A DNA stretch of 64,000 bases from Adiantum capillus-veneris (lineage: Eukaryota > Streptophyta > Polypodiopsida > Polypodiales > Pteridaceae), in the NCBI GenBank assembly GCA_014529385.2, contig CM043969.1:24631946-24695945 (forward strand). Direction: 5' to 3'. This document shows, in pieces, positions 17,190 to 26,982 of this stretch. The notes under the pieces are model-generated. The model worked only from the letters and a program-made list of their open reading frames with translations, was not told where the DNA came from and made no database searches. The first letter of the stretch is position 1; each line of letters opens with the position of its first letter. Both the position numbers and the translations under genes were made by a program.

Positions 17190-17612
17190 ATGGCTAGAAC
17201 AAAAGCCACTGCAAGGAAGGTAGGCAAGGGACCAGGATTAGCAGCTAAGGCAAGTAGCAGATCTGCAACCCCAAAGAAAAGACCTGGAAAAACCAATAAA
17301 ATTCTGAAAGGTCCAAGGGTGAAGAAGTTACAAACCTGCATGGGACTTTTCAGAGAAATCAGAAAGGCAAAAAAATGTGTAGATTTATGCATACCAAAGC
17401 TGCCCTTTCAGAGGATGGTGAGGTCCATATGTGAAGAAGCTACCTAGGGCACCAAAAGGTGGAAGGTGGTGGCATTAATGGCTCTACAAGAAGCAGCAGA
17501 GGAATTCCTACTGGAGTACTTCAGTGACATCACCATTGTTGTATCCCATGCCCACAGGGTTACTATAATGGACAAAGATAGTGAGACACTGAAAAGAATA
17601 AGGTGGAGGTAT
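17190..17612 (+). CDS. Histone H3/CENH3-like domain of the chimera
   Basis: The start MARTKATARKVG copies the H3 tail with K4 and K9 kept but Gln5 to Ala and Ser10 to Val. The fold continues through FREIRKAKK, IPKLPFQRMVRSI, a TAG codon at residue 86, RWKVVALMALQEAAEEFL, HAHRVTIMDKD and RIRWRY. The Trp in RW before ALQEAAE and the one-residue-longer loop are features of CENH3 rather than canonical H3. The usual PGTVALREI helix start is lost (KKLQTCMGLFREI). Nucleosome incorporation is possible by fold but not shown. Confidence 0.8.
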
Positions 17613-18088
17613 GACAAACTACTGGTCCCCAATGTCTGCAGGGATAAGAAAATGAGGGAAATTTTGTTATACCCCTCTGAGCTAGTGCCACAACTCACAG
17701 TTGTAGATGTCACACATGATGTGAATACAAGGGCAAGGGCAGAGACTATTGCTCGCCAAACAGAGGACATGAGGGAAGCAGAGCTTAAGGAGAAAGCAAA
17801 AGTAGCAGTGGAGTCCCAGAGGCAAACAGAATGCAATGTGACCCTGTCCATAGAGGCAAGCAATCAAGAAACTCTACTTTCAATGAAGGATGGTTTGCTT
17901 GCAGAGATACCATTTGTAGATGGAGCCAGAAAGCTAGCTCTGGAAAAAGTGGACATTAATTTATTGCAGAATCCAGATGCTCAGATTTCAGACACAATTA
18001 TCTATGCTTGTCTTAAGTAAGTGTTACTATCTTGCTAGCTTTGAAAACTCAGATAATAGGTTTGCTAACTCAGGTAAACTCTCTGCAG

Positions 18089-18621
18089 CCTGATCAAAAG
18101 TCAACTCCCACTGCACACCCACACAGAGGTGTTTCTTCTTGATCCACAAATGTCAGTGATTATTAGACAAAAGAACATTCCATCTGGGACCTTTGAGAGT
18201 TGGTTTCTCCATTGTGCTATGCTGGAAGTTACTGTCATCATCTTTCCATATGAGAACAACCATCACTAGAGTCTCATATGCCTTGATGTTGACCAACCAA
18301 CAGTGTGGGTGTTCAATTCAATAAAAGGAACCCACCTTGAAATTAGGCTGTAAGTGTTTTGTATCAGAAAGTGTTTCTTATAGATATCTATGTAAATTTG
18401 AAGCCTCATGCTAACATCTTGACGCTGCTTTGTGCAGTTGTATAAAGAGGTTGTTGCTTGCCTATGGCAAGCTATGTGGAAGGTATGAACTATACAAGGC
18501 CCCAATCAAAGATGTACCTGTCCCAAATCAAACCGATGGAAATTCTTGCGGCTGGAGATGTCTTCTTCATGCAGAATATGTCCTACAAAGCTACTTTGCA
18601 TTAAAACCTTTCATGACTAAG
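18089..18621 (+). CDS. ULP1/C48-like SUMO-protease domain of the chimera (two exons)
   Basis: Exon 2 carries VIIFPYENNHH, then TAG, then SLICLDVD and VWVFNSI, which matches the ULP1 pattern of His-Trp, a hydrophobic strand and Asp-Ser. Exon 3 carries NQTDGNSCGWRC, the Gln and catalytic Cys block. The catalytic Asp position is Asn (FNSI), which some cysteine proteases tolerate. The TAG replaces the Trp after the catalytic His. ULP1-type domains cleave SUMO or related modifiers, and plant transposons often carry them. Confidence 0.75.
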
Positions 18622-19422
18622 GTAACCATTTGGCAATGCATTCAGTCAGTTTTGGTTTAGTTTATAAAAGAATTCTCACCATGTGGTCTTTCAATTTTGC
18701 AGAGTGCTTTAAAAAACTACACATATGATTATTTGCAAAGATACCGGGTAAGTTTAATACAACACCTGCTTACTATGTCTAGCCCCAGAGAGCTTGAAGA
18801 TAGCGGCTTGGATGACCGCACTATTGATATGACAATACATGACGTGCCACCACGACAAACCCCTGCATCCGATACAGTGGAATCACAACGGGCCGAGGGG
18901 GTCATAACAGCAGAAGATGAAAGAGCCGAGAATGAGGAAAGGTCAAATGAGCATATGGAAGGTGCTAGTGTACAACCAGAGGAGACAATGAAAGAGCCAA
19001 GTCAGCCAGTGGAGGAGCCAAAAGAGCCTATGGATGAAACCCAAGATGAGGAAAGCAGGCCTATAGATGAGCAAAAGGATATGGATGAGGAAAGCGGGCC
19101 TAGGGATGAGCAAACTGATATGGATCAGGCAAGGATGTATGAGGCAACCCGGTCAACCGAGGGAGAGGAAAAGACCTTGGAGGAAACCTTGAATGAGGCA
19201 AAAAGAGCCATGGGGGAGACCCCTGATGAAGATGTGAATGATGACTATGAAGATGTGAATGATAAAGCTAAAGCAGAGGAGAGCAACAACGACATAAACA
19301 CTATAGAGACCCAGTATGGACCCTTGCTACCTATAGATACGGTTGTTCCGGTAATGTCTATTCAAGTATGGCAAAATATGTTCAGCTTCTAACTACTTAT
19401 ATGTACTTGTCAACTTTTACAG

Positions 19423-19986
19423 AGGTTGATTATCTTGGACGTCAATGGATTGCTGCTGATGCGCGTGCCTCTCAGTGACACAGAACCCTTTGAGGATTTG
19501 CAAACGTTTCGGATGGGAACTTGTCGAGTCGTGGTTCGTCCAGGAACCAAGGAATTTATTCAGTTTCTTCTTCCACACTTCAGAGTTGCCATATGGTCTT
19601 CAATGCAAAGGCAAAACTTGTCGCCACTAGTTACAATAGTTTGCAGTGTATGCGGCGCTCACACGTCAGATTTTTCCTTTTTGTATGATCAAAGAAAATG
19701 CGTTACCGTTGAGGGCCACTACCACCCTAAAAAACCACACTTACCTCTTTTGTACAAACCGTTTAGCCAAGTCGATGTACCCTTTGATGCAACTAATACA
19801 CTACTGATTGATGATACTCCTGAAAAGGGAGAACTAAATCCGCCGGGAACAACTATCTCACCACATTCTTTCGAGGGGCATTCCTTCGATTTTTACCTTG
19901 AAGACATTCTGATTCCATACTTACAGAAATTGTATCTCAGTCCATTGTTCACGGACGAGTTTGTACTTTCTAATGAATTAAGATGA
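19423..19986 (+). CDS. FCP1/NIF-like (HAD) phosphatase domain of the chimera
   Basis: It begins RLIILDVNGLLL, the HAD motif I region with the first catalytic Asp kept and the second replaced by Asn (DxN), as I recall from a group of plant FCP1-homology proteins. VVVRPGTKEFIQFLL, VAIWSSM and NTLLIDD follow, the later HAD motifs. It ends with a normal stop at 19986. FCP1-type enzymes dephosphorylate the RNA polymerase II tail or related targets; with DxN the activity is uncertain. Confidence 0.75.
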   Translation, partial: RLIILDVNGLLLMRVPLSDTEPFEDLQTFRMGTCRVVVRPGTKEFIQFLLPHFRVAIWSSMQRQNLSPLVTIVCSVCGAHTSDFSFLYDQRKCVTVEGHYHPKKPHLPLLYKPFSQVDVPFDATNTLLIDDTPEKGELNPPGTTISPHSFEGHSFDFYLEDILIPYLQKLYLSPLFTDEFVLSNELR

Positions 19987-20016
19987 CTCTTCTATCATGT
20001 CTTTGTCTTGTCTAAC

Positions 20017-20018
<2 letters not shown>

Positions 20019-20063
<45 letters not shown>

Positions 20064-20072
20064 GAGAGAGAG
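20019..20072. repeat. (GA)n microsatellite downstream of the chimeric gene
   Basis: A near-perfect GA run with one TA interruption, 33 bp after the stop codon of the phosphatase exon. Confidence 0.95.
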
Positions 20073-20196
20073 ATTTGACATGGTAAAGAAATGTATTTCA
20101 AGCACACTTTTTCACAGGTCACAATTGACAAATGAGCTCAATAAACTTCATGTATTGAAATTCATTTGTATACACTTGGGTTCACAAGAATATCTG

Positions 20197-21617
20197 TTAC
20201 ATTGACACTACTTCCACCTGACCATCCAACTCTTTGCACAAAATATCTTTTTCCCTTCGCCGCATCACCTTACGGCCAGCTAGGAAAAAGGAAAAATCTG
20301 ATAGGTCCCTATCCATTGACTCTTCAATTATGTCATGCCGCAAATGCTGAAGACTGCATAGCTCCCTTATTGCAACCACCAGCAGTAGGCCATGATCTTT
20401 ATCAATCACTTCCACATCCACAGCAGGATTATCTTCCAAACCTGCAGAAACCTGGTCCATAGGAATGTACTTACCATTGAGCATTTGTGATCGCATATAC
20501 CAAAACGAGAGTAACAGTGATTGGCTTGCAATCATGTACTTGACAACTAGAGTATCAAGCGCGACCTCGCACCGTAAACCAATCTCTTCCTTTACATACC
20601 ATCCTCTGTCAAGAAGTTTGTCACAGGATGACTGCTGAAATGACTTGCACATGAACATAGTTTTCGTAACACGGATGTTGTAGCTATGAAACAACTCTAT
20701 GAAGAGTGCAACAGGACAAAATTTTGCAATTCTAACCAGTTTGGTGGGAATAGAGCTACGTAGAGACCTCTGTATATCCTTGTAGAGCTTACTTTGCATT
20801 GCCTCCACCATTGTTTCCTCGGGAACTGGCCAGTCCACAGTGTTCCAATCGGTTGGTAGAGGCACTTTCACCAACATGCCATTCTTATTCCCTGAGCTGA
20901 GTTGGTAGAAGTGGTCATAAAAAAATATTCCCTCATCAGCCAGGCTTTTGTTGCTCCTCCCTGAATACTTTAGAGAACCAATGTGGGCATGAACAACATG
21001 GAAGAGGCCTATTATGCACTCCACAGGCTCCCATTGCTCATAAGAAGAGGGATAAACATCTGTGATATATATAAGAAGAGTTAAACTAAGAGTATCAATA
21101 AGTAAAAATGACAAATCTAATGTAATTGAGCTGTGAAAAATGGAGACATTGCTCATAAGAAGCAGGAGAAACATTGCAAAATATATAAGAAAAGTTATAA
21201 TGAGAGTATCAGTAAGTTCACATGTCAAAAGTACTTACAATTGCAACGTGGTTGATGTATATCTGATACATTTCCACCGTTTGCTATCACCTCTGGATGG
21301 GTAAACACATGCTGAACAAGAACTTCCTTTACAGATCTTTTGCCGATTTCAACTTTGAAATCCAACACTCTGGCCTTCCATGCTGAGTGGTAAACGTTGA
21401 TACCACTAGACCTCTTGGGTCTTCTTGGTTGCATGAGTACCCATGAACCTTTGTTTATCCTTTGTCCAACCCATTGGTTCTCTGCACTTATTGAAGTTGA
21501 TATTGTAATTGAGGATATGCTATTACTTGGCCTTCTAGGCAAAGTGCAGCTGTTGGTTGTTGGTGTGAGAGACAGTAAACACCTGGAGCTTCTTGGGCGA
21601 GAAGACGTGGAAGCCAT
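20197..21617 (-). CDS. Two-exon gene of unknown function, convergent with the chimera
   Basis: Exon 1 is 21617-21239 from ATG; the intron is 21238-21060 (GTAAGT to CACAG); exon 2 is 21059-20197. The sum is 414 codons with no internal stop. The N-terminus is Ser/Thr/Arg-rich. Residues about 45-120 (WVGQRINKGSWVLMQP, SAWKARVLDFKVEIGK, HVFTHPEVIA) have the flavour of a small chromatin-reader fold such as BAH or Tudor, but I cannot assign one. The rest (VKVPLPTDWNTVDWPVP, HSYNIRVTKTMFMCKSFQ) is unfamiliar. The intact frame beside a broken neighbour suggests a younger or constrained gene. It faces the H3 chimera tail to tail, about 210 bp apart. It could be a captured gene on the same mobile unit. 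Confidence 0.6.
21062..21240. repeat. Imperfect tandem duplication in the intron of the 20197-21617 gene
   Basis: CTCATAAGAAG at about 21037 and again near 21154 begins two similar blocks of roughly 80 bp, each containing ATATATAAGAA and AGAGTATCA.TAAGT. The duplication spans the splice acceptor side. Confidence 0.55.
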
Positions 21618-21973
21618 AGCTCTCAGAGAAAAGCTTTAGTGGAGGGAGATTCACTTTGAAAGCATTCTAATGGAGGGAAAGTGTTTTAGAATTCCAATAT
21701 CTTGTGCGGGCTTAATGGTCACCCTCCAGTACGTTAATGACCATAAGAGAATATCAGAAGTGGGACCACATGCAAGCACCTAAAAGCTCGGTAAAAGGAA
21801 GGAAATTACGATGCTACAATCCTAGATTCGTGAAAGTTTTATGCTATTTTCCTATTTTTTGAGTCTTTCCACGTACTTTCCTACGTAACGTAGCCTTCGT
21901 GCTCATTGGACGCGCTCTATTTTTCTCTCTCTTCATATGGCCCTCCAAATGACCTCTGAAATTTCCTAATGCT
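21618..21973. other. Intergenic stretch with a short inverted repeat
   Basis: No ORF is supported. CTTAATGGTCA (21711-21721) is nearly inverted at 21738-21747, and CTACGTAACGTAG near 21885 is a short palindrome. A RetA-2 3' LTR is expected about here but no match to the 51516-52444 LTR was seen. Confidence 0.5.
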
Positions 21974-24900
21974 TCAGTGTAGGCTTTCTCTCATCTTGAG
22001 AAGTGACTCATATCTCGCATGTTGAGCTAGTAGTGTCGGGCCAAATATATCTGTGCTGATTGTGAAGAAGCCGGTGTAGAAGGCTTCTTCAAAGGCCTGG
22101 AGGTGATAAGATGGTAAAAACATAATCCTTTGATACAATGCATGTATCACCTCGTGAGAAGGCTGATCAGACATATCGTATGCACATATGTATGTATCTT
22201 GAAAGAAGAAGATAATGTCTGTCGCCTAGCCTGGTTTGAAGGTCTCAAAGACTGCCAAAAGTGTTTTACATATCTTTCTCATCATGATGCAAGATAGGTT
22301 AGGCGAGCCAGTGAAAAATTTGATGGTGCCTGTTATGGTTTTCACCATGTATTGCTCACTTATTCTCTCGCCTGCGTTCGAGCCTGGTAGCTTAGGGTAA
22401 TTTAGCCAAGTGGGTTGGCTTCTCTGCAGCAGCTCGTGGGCTTTCCATGTCCTCATCCTTGGTAGAGGGCAGAAACTGAGGTTATCTCTGATCGCTTTAG
22501 GTGTCTCTACCAGATGGATTATATATTGAGAATACTTTGTCAGCCATGCCTTTCTCCACCTAAGCTGAGAGTCCACTATCAGCTTGACTCCTTCAGGTTT
22601 GGAGATATCTGCTTTGTACAATGGCACTGTTGGCTCCTCTTTTATTCGTTTGTTGATTGTGGCAGCTTCATATTTTAGCAGAGGATATGGGAGAGAGGGC
22701 TGTATCTATTCACGCCGAAGGTTACTGGCATCTATATTCTGAATAGTCATCGACTTAAAAACTCTCTGCTCCCACTCCAATGCTTCTCTGGCTGTGTCTT
22801 TGACTGCCGCTTCTATGGCCTTTTGCAGCTTCTCTTCTTCTTCTTGTGTCAGATCTTGTGGCTCTTGTGAGGGTCCTACCAGGATGTCCTCTTGCAAATT
22901 GGTGTCCACAAGATCTGACACGTTTTCTATGTCAATTCCGTCCATGGCTGCTGGCCCAGTGCTAAACTGTTGCTGGCCTCTCAACTCTTCTATCTGCTTC
23001 TGAAGGGTTTTCTTTTCCTCTTCCGCTTGCTCTCCCATGTTTACTGAGAGGTCATTTATATCTGCATTTATCTTTTCTGCCTCCTCAAGCTTTCTCTTGA
23101 TGGCTTCTAGCTCATTCTTCGTGGCCTGATTTTCTTCTTCTAGGCGGTTTTGCACGAGCAATGACCCCTCGGCCAGCATCAGCCTTTGCCTTTTCTCTAA
23201 TGTCAACTCCTTTTGGAGATCCTTCATTTTTTCTTCATATAGCTCAGTCTCTGAAGTGGTGTGAGTCGAGCTAGCAGCTTTGACTCTGGCCGGAGATGCT
23301 CGTAGTCGTTGGATGGTTTGATCTTTGACTTTAATATGATCTTTCAGCTCTAATACCTCATCCTGGCTCGCCTCATGCTCAATCTCTGCCTTTTCCTTGA
23401 CATTCTTCAGTGTTTCCACTTCTTTGGACTCTTCAGCAAGTTGTAGAGTCAGGTTGTCCCTCTTTCTCTTTGCATCTGTCAATGACTTGCTGATTTTCTT
23501 GTATTCTTCTTCAGCTCTTTGAAGTCTTTGATCTGCTGCCTGATTTTCTTGTTCCATCTCTTGGCATCTTTGTAATGCCGTGGCCAGACTGGCTTGCAGC
23601 TCTGTTTGTTTCTCTATATGCTCTTGGCTTTGTTTTTGTAGTGTGTTTACTTTGGCCTTGATCTAAACTTCAGTGGTTTTGAGATTAGCAATCTCACTCT
23701 CCGTGGCCAATGATTTTGCTCTGAGCCCAATTATCTTGTGCATCACCACATCCCAGTCATTGGTCGGTTTTTGTAGGTCCACTGTATCATTGGACACCTC
23801 TTTCAGTTCCACTAACCGCAGGCTCTGCATCTATTCCTTGGGCCTTGTGCTTGCCAACTCAAAGGCCAAAGTGGTTGCCTCTTCTCATGAATAACCCGCA
23901 GCTAGTAGATTAAGAAATGTGCTAAAATTTCTTTCCTCTGGCTCTGGCTGCTCATCTTTGGGCTTAGCTTCTTCTTTCTACTCTTTCTCTTGACTCTTCT
24001 CTTGCTTTGAATCTTCTTGATCATCCTCCTTTTGTTGGGTTTGTGGAGGGCTAAGAGGAGGTGGTGATGGCGGTGGGCTGGACTCCTTGCTTGACGGTGG
24101 AGTTGCTGGCTTCTTCTTGAAGCCCTGGTCCGCCTTGGTCTTTCTCTCCCTTTCTTGGCCTTCCTGCTCTTCCAGCAGCTACCGTCGTACTTCGTCCACT
24201 TCTTCTTCTGTAAATAGGATATTCTGGATATTTTCTATTGTAGCATCTAAAATCTCGAAGTTTTTGATGTAGTCTTCAAACCGATCTCGGTGCACCTTCG
24301 AGATGATTTCCACATGGCTTCTAGTGATGGCTTCCACAGCTCGTTCAAATCTCCCTTGAGTGCTCTTTCGGCTCTGAAGCTTTCCATTAATCTTTCTAGT
24401 CGCGCCGCTTTTTGTGATTTGGTTTCTTTGATCGGCACTTGTACACTTTCCTTTCTTCGGCTTCGGCGGCTCTTCTAGGACGATTTCTAACCAGCGCTTC
24501 AAGCGTGTGGAAACTCTGGGTGCTTTGGGCAGTTCTTCCTCCTTATCTTCCTTTAGCATTAGCCAATCATTCTGTGAAGGTGGTTCAGGCCAGTTTCCCT
24601 TGGCATGCAGTGCTCCATAAACCACTTTTGTTATTAGCTCACCAGGTACAATGTAGGTGGGATTTTTGTTGCCCATCTTCACCAGGTTGTCATGGATGTA
24701 AGCATCATAATTGATCACCTTTGGTTTGCTCTTCTGCATTGCCCAGCTGAAGGTGGTAGCAATGGCTCCAGGCGGCATTCTGCACTTCTGTGGCCGCTTT
24801 GTACACATGTGGAAGTACTGGTTGTAGAGTTGGCTCATGACAACCACTTTAGGGTTTGCAATATCTTCAAAAGTGTAGTCGTTCTTCTTTTTGGAGTACA

Positions 24901-25381
24901 CCTTGACTTCATCTCTTCTCTTGGTCACACTATCTCCCTTGTTGGAGATGTCTAGTACGACTGCCACTACCCTCTCTATGATGACAATCATAGTATCCGG
25001 CTTGCCCTGCAGATCAGTGACTCGGGCCACTCCATCTTCTTTGATAGTGGTTACAAATTCCCACACTCTTTTGATGTTAATTCCTGCCGGCAAAGCTTCA
25101 AAGTAGTTATGGAGATCTATCTTCTCTAGGTAATCTCCCATTTTGCTTCTGACAAACTCATTGAGCTCCCGAGGTAGCATGGAAAGCTCCACTACATTTC
25201 TTTCAGGATCTTTGAATATGCCTTGGTAGATCTTCAAATCATTGGACTCTAGAAAATCATCCTGAATCCATGTGCTGGTTGGCTTTAGGGTTCCTTCTGG
25301 GATGACAAATGGCTCTACTTCTTCCAAGTAGTCTTTTATTGTCATTCTCTTCTTCTTTGCCAGTGATTTTGCGGCTGCCAT
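21974..25381 (-). pseudogene. RetA-2 third ORF (ORF3), seven in-frame stops
   Basis: One frame runs from ATG at 25381 (MAAAKSLAKKKRMTIKD) to a stop at 21974, 1136 codons, without a frameshift. It is interrupted by seven stops, six of them TAG and one TGA. The regions are: an N-terminal globular domain (1-270), homologous to RetA-1 ORF3; a basic linker; a Pro/Ser/Lys-rich region (about 400-470); a long coiled coil (about 520-810, rich in EE, KL and RL heptads); and a C-terminal domain (about 900-1130, VDSQLRWRKAWLTKY through HARYESLL). The C-terminal third shows what lies outside the window for RetA-1. The nonsense-only decay fits cytosine deamination of CAG or TGG codons. Function unknown; the coiled coil suggests oligomerisation. 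Confidence 0.8.
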
Positions 25382-25833
25382 GGATCCTGTTGCACTCAGT
25401 AGTCCGAAGTTAGCGTTTTTTTGATATTAGCTGAGAAACTGAGTTCTAACTATCCAAATGACTTGAAAATTGAAAATAAAACTTAAAAGGAACTAGGGAA
25501 ACTCTTCATGTGCTCACAGTATCATTCTGGTCAAAAATTATCATTTAGACATTGTCTATTTCATCAGTTTTTGGTGAAACTTGGCAGGCTGGTGGCCCTT
25601 GGCCTGTGCAACATGGCTATGTGATTGGAATTGGGTTTGGGCATCAAAAAGTGCCTTTCTGGGCAGATTCAGGCTTTAGTCTCACAAATTGTGTAGGATG
25701 TCCACAACAGGTGGCAAATGATATTCAAATGGGTTGACAGTTGGTATATGAGCTTCTTGCACCCTGGTAATGGCTCCCATGAGGTCATTTCTTGCACGGT
25801 AAGTCAAAATCATGATGGACACATCCTACGCGT
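25382..25833 (-). other. RetA-2 spacer, ORF3 side of the RetB insertion
   Basis: Noncoding; matches the style of RetA-1 2030-2200 (TCCAAATGACTTGAAAATTGAAA just upstream of ORF3 in both). It ends with the left part of a palindrome, ACACATCCTACGCGT at 25819-25833, cut by RetB. The right part resumes at 38440. Confidence 0.75.
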
Positions 25834-25897
25834 TGTGAGCGGGATGAAAACACACACAACGCCTCTATAATGACCCAACACACACTCTTGGGATGAT

Positions 25898-25928
<31 letters not shown>

Positions 25929-26782
25929 CACTATGGGGCACCACTCGGCTTACGCAACCCACCTGGCCGAGACAGGGAACACACCGATGGAGTGAGAGGA
26001 GAGAGACTACCCTTTTACCCACTCCACACAGAGAGAGACACACACACACACCCAAAAAACTCAGCTCAAAAGAGGAGAATTTCTGATGTTTAGATACAAT
26101 AGATCTTGGGCCAACACCAATGGAGCAAATAGCTCACACAATATGGGTAAAATGTGCCAGATACAATCACAAATTGGAGCAGAAGCTTCGCTCATAGGAG
26201 AAACTTACACAGCCAAAACAGTAGAAAAAGAGTAAGGAATTTGGAAAAAATGGACAACGCCATTGCATCCGAAACGGCCCAAAACCCCACTCTACAATGT
26301 CAAAGTGCTCAAATCCGACCTCGGATGAGCAGTTTAGGGCCAAAACAGGCTCCAAAAACACCAAAAACACAGTTGTGGCTGTTCCTCCTCTTCTCTCCAC
26401 GTTTTTTCTGGTCTTCTCTATGTTTTTTCAGTTCCCACACTTAGCTTGATTACTTGGGCACCCTTGGTCTTTTAGATGACCTCAAACGGACCCCGAACAG
26501 GACAAAAACTGATCTCGCAGTGCATAGTTGTCACCTTTTTGCATCATCCGCACACCTGGCACTCAGCTTTTTCCAATAATGCATCTCGCAACCACGTGAA
26601 TTGGCCTCAAAAGATGGTCCTCATGATGACCTTTTTGCATAATTAGCACAAGAAAACACCTATGCTGTGTCCATACTTATCCACGTGCAAGTATTGACCC
26701 CGTTCGACGTCCTGACGCCACTAGATGCCATATGACGCACCTGCTTACCTCATGTCGTCGGCCCGCGGATAGCTTCCTCGAG
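25834..26782 (-). repeat. RetB 3' LTR, inner end truncated
   Basis: Aligns with 37280-38220 almost base for base over long stretches, including the (AC)n tract near 25896-25931. The last 215 bp found in the other LTR (38221-38435) are missing; at 26783 the sequence switches to Copia-C LTR. Confidence 0.9.
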
Positions 26783-26922
26783 ATTCTTGTCCGTGAAAAT
26801 TTTGGTTTCCAGTGAGTGATTTTCCTTCACGCGCGATGGCTTCTCCTCATAATGGGGGCCTTACAAATGTGCGCTTTTACCACAGAAAATTACAAGGGTA
26901 AATCAAGGCTCCATACTTAACA
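26783..26922 (-). repeat. Copia-C 3' LTR stub
   Basis: Matches 31604-31743 (ATTCTTGTCCGTGAAA to CATACTTAACA) with few differences; the remaining 665 bp of the LTR are absent. Confidence 0.9.
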
Positions 26923-26936
26923 ATCTCCCACTTAGA
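26923..26936 (-). promoter_or_regulatory. Copia-C polypurine tract
   Basis: The minus strand reads CTAAGTGGGAGAT directly before the LTR start TGTTAAG, a standard copia plus-strand primer site. Confidence 0.8.
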
Positions 26937-26982
26937 GACTAATCTCCAAACCAAACCTGTGACTGCTTTCCATTCTGGCTTC

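Larger units (their letters stand above)
17190..19986 (+). pseudogene. Chimeric five-exon gene: histone H3/CENH3-like, ULP1-like protease, acidic linker, FCP1/NIF-like phosphatase
   Basis: Inferred exons are 17190-18016, 18089-18349, 18438-18621, 18703-19350 and 19423-19986. Each intron is 72-88 bp with GT and AG ends, all junctions keep phase, and the sum is 828 codons. The order is: H3-like histone (residues 1-141); a helical charged region (150-275); ULP1/C48-type protease (about 276-420; H335, N352 where Asp is usual, Q394, C400); a Glu/Asp-rich linker with repeated DEQ.DMD and EEP.EP phrases (about 440-630); and an FCP1/NIF phosphatase fold (641-827). Two in-frame TAG codons occur (17445-17447 and 18267-18269, the second where ULP1 has Trp of HW). 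With full splice and frame integrity elsewhere, this is a recently broken gene or one needing stop suppression. I know of no such fusion. Gene capture by a transposon, as with ULP1-carrying plant MULEs, is one explanation. Confidence 0.72.

Noticed and set aside
17099-17392. Minus-strand ORF across the GA tract
   Set aside because: Its Ser-Leu repeat is only the complement of the GA microsatellite and it is antisense to the H3-like domain.
20008-20205. Plus-strand ORF with Glu-Arg repeat
   Set aside because: It is a translation of the (GA)n tract without any other protein-like feature.
25810-26093. Val/Cys- and His/Thr-repeat ORFs near 25900 and 37350
   Set aside because: They are translations of (AC)n microsatellites in the RetB LTRs.
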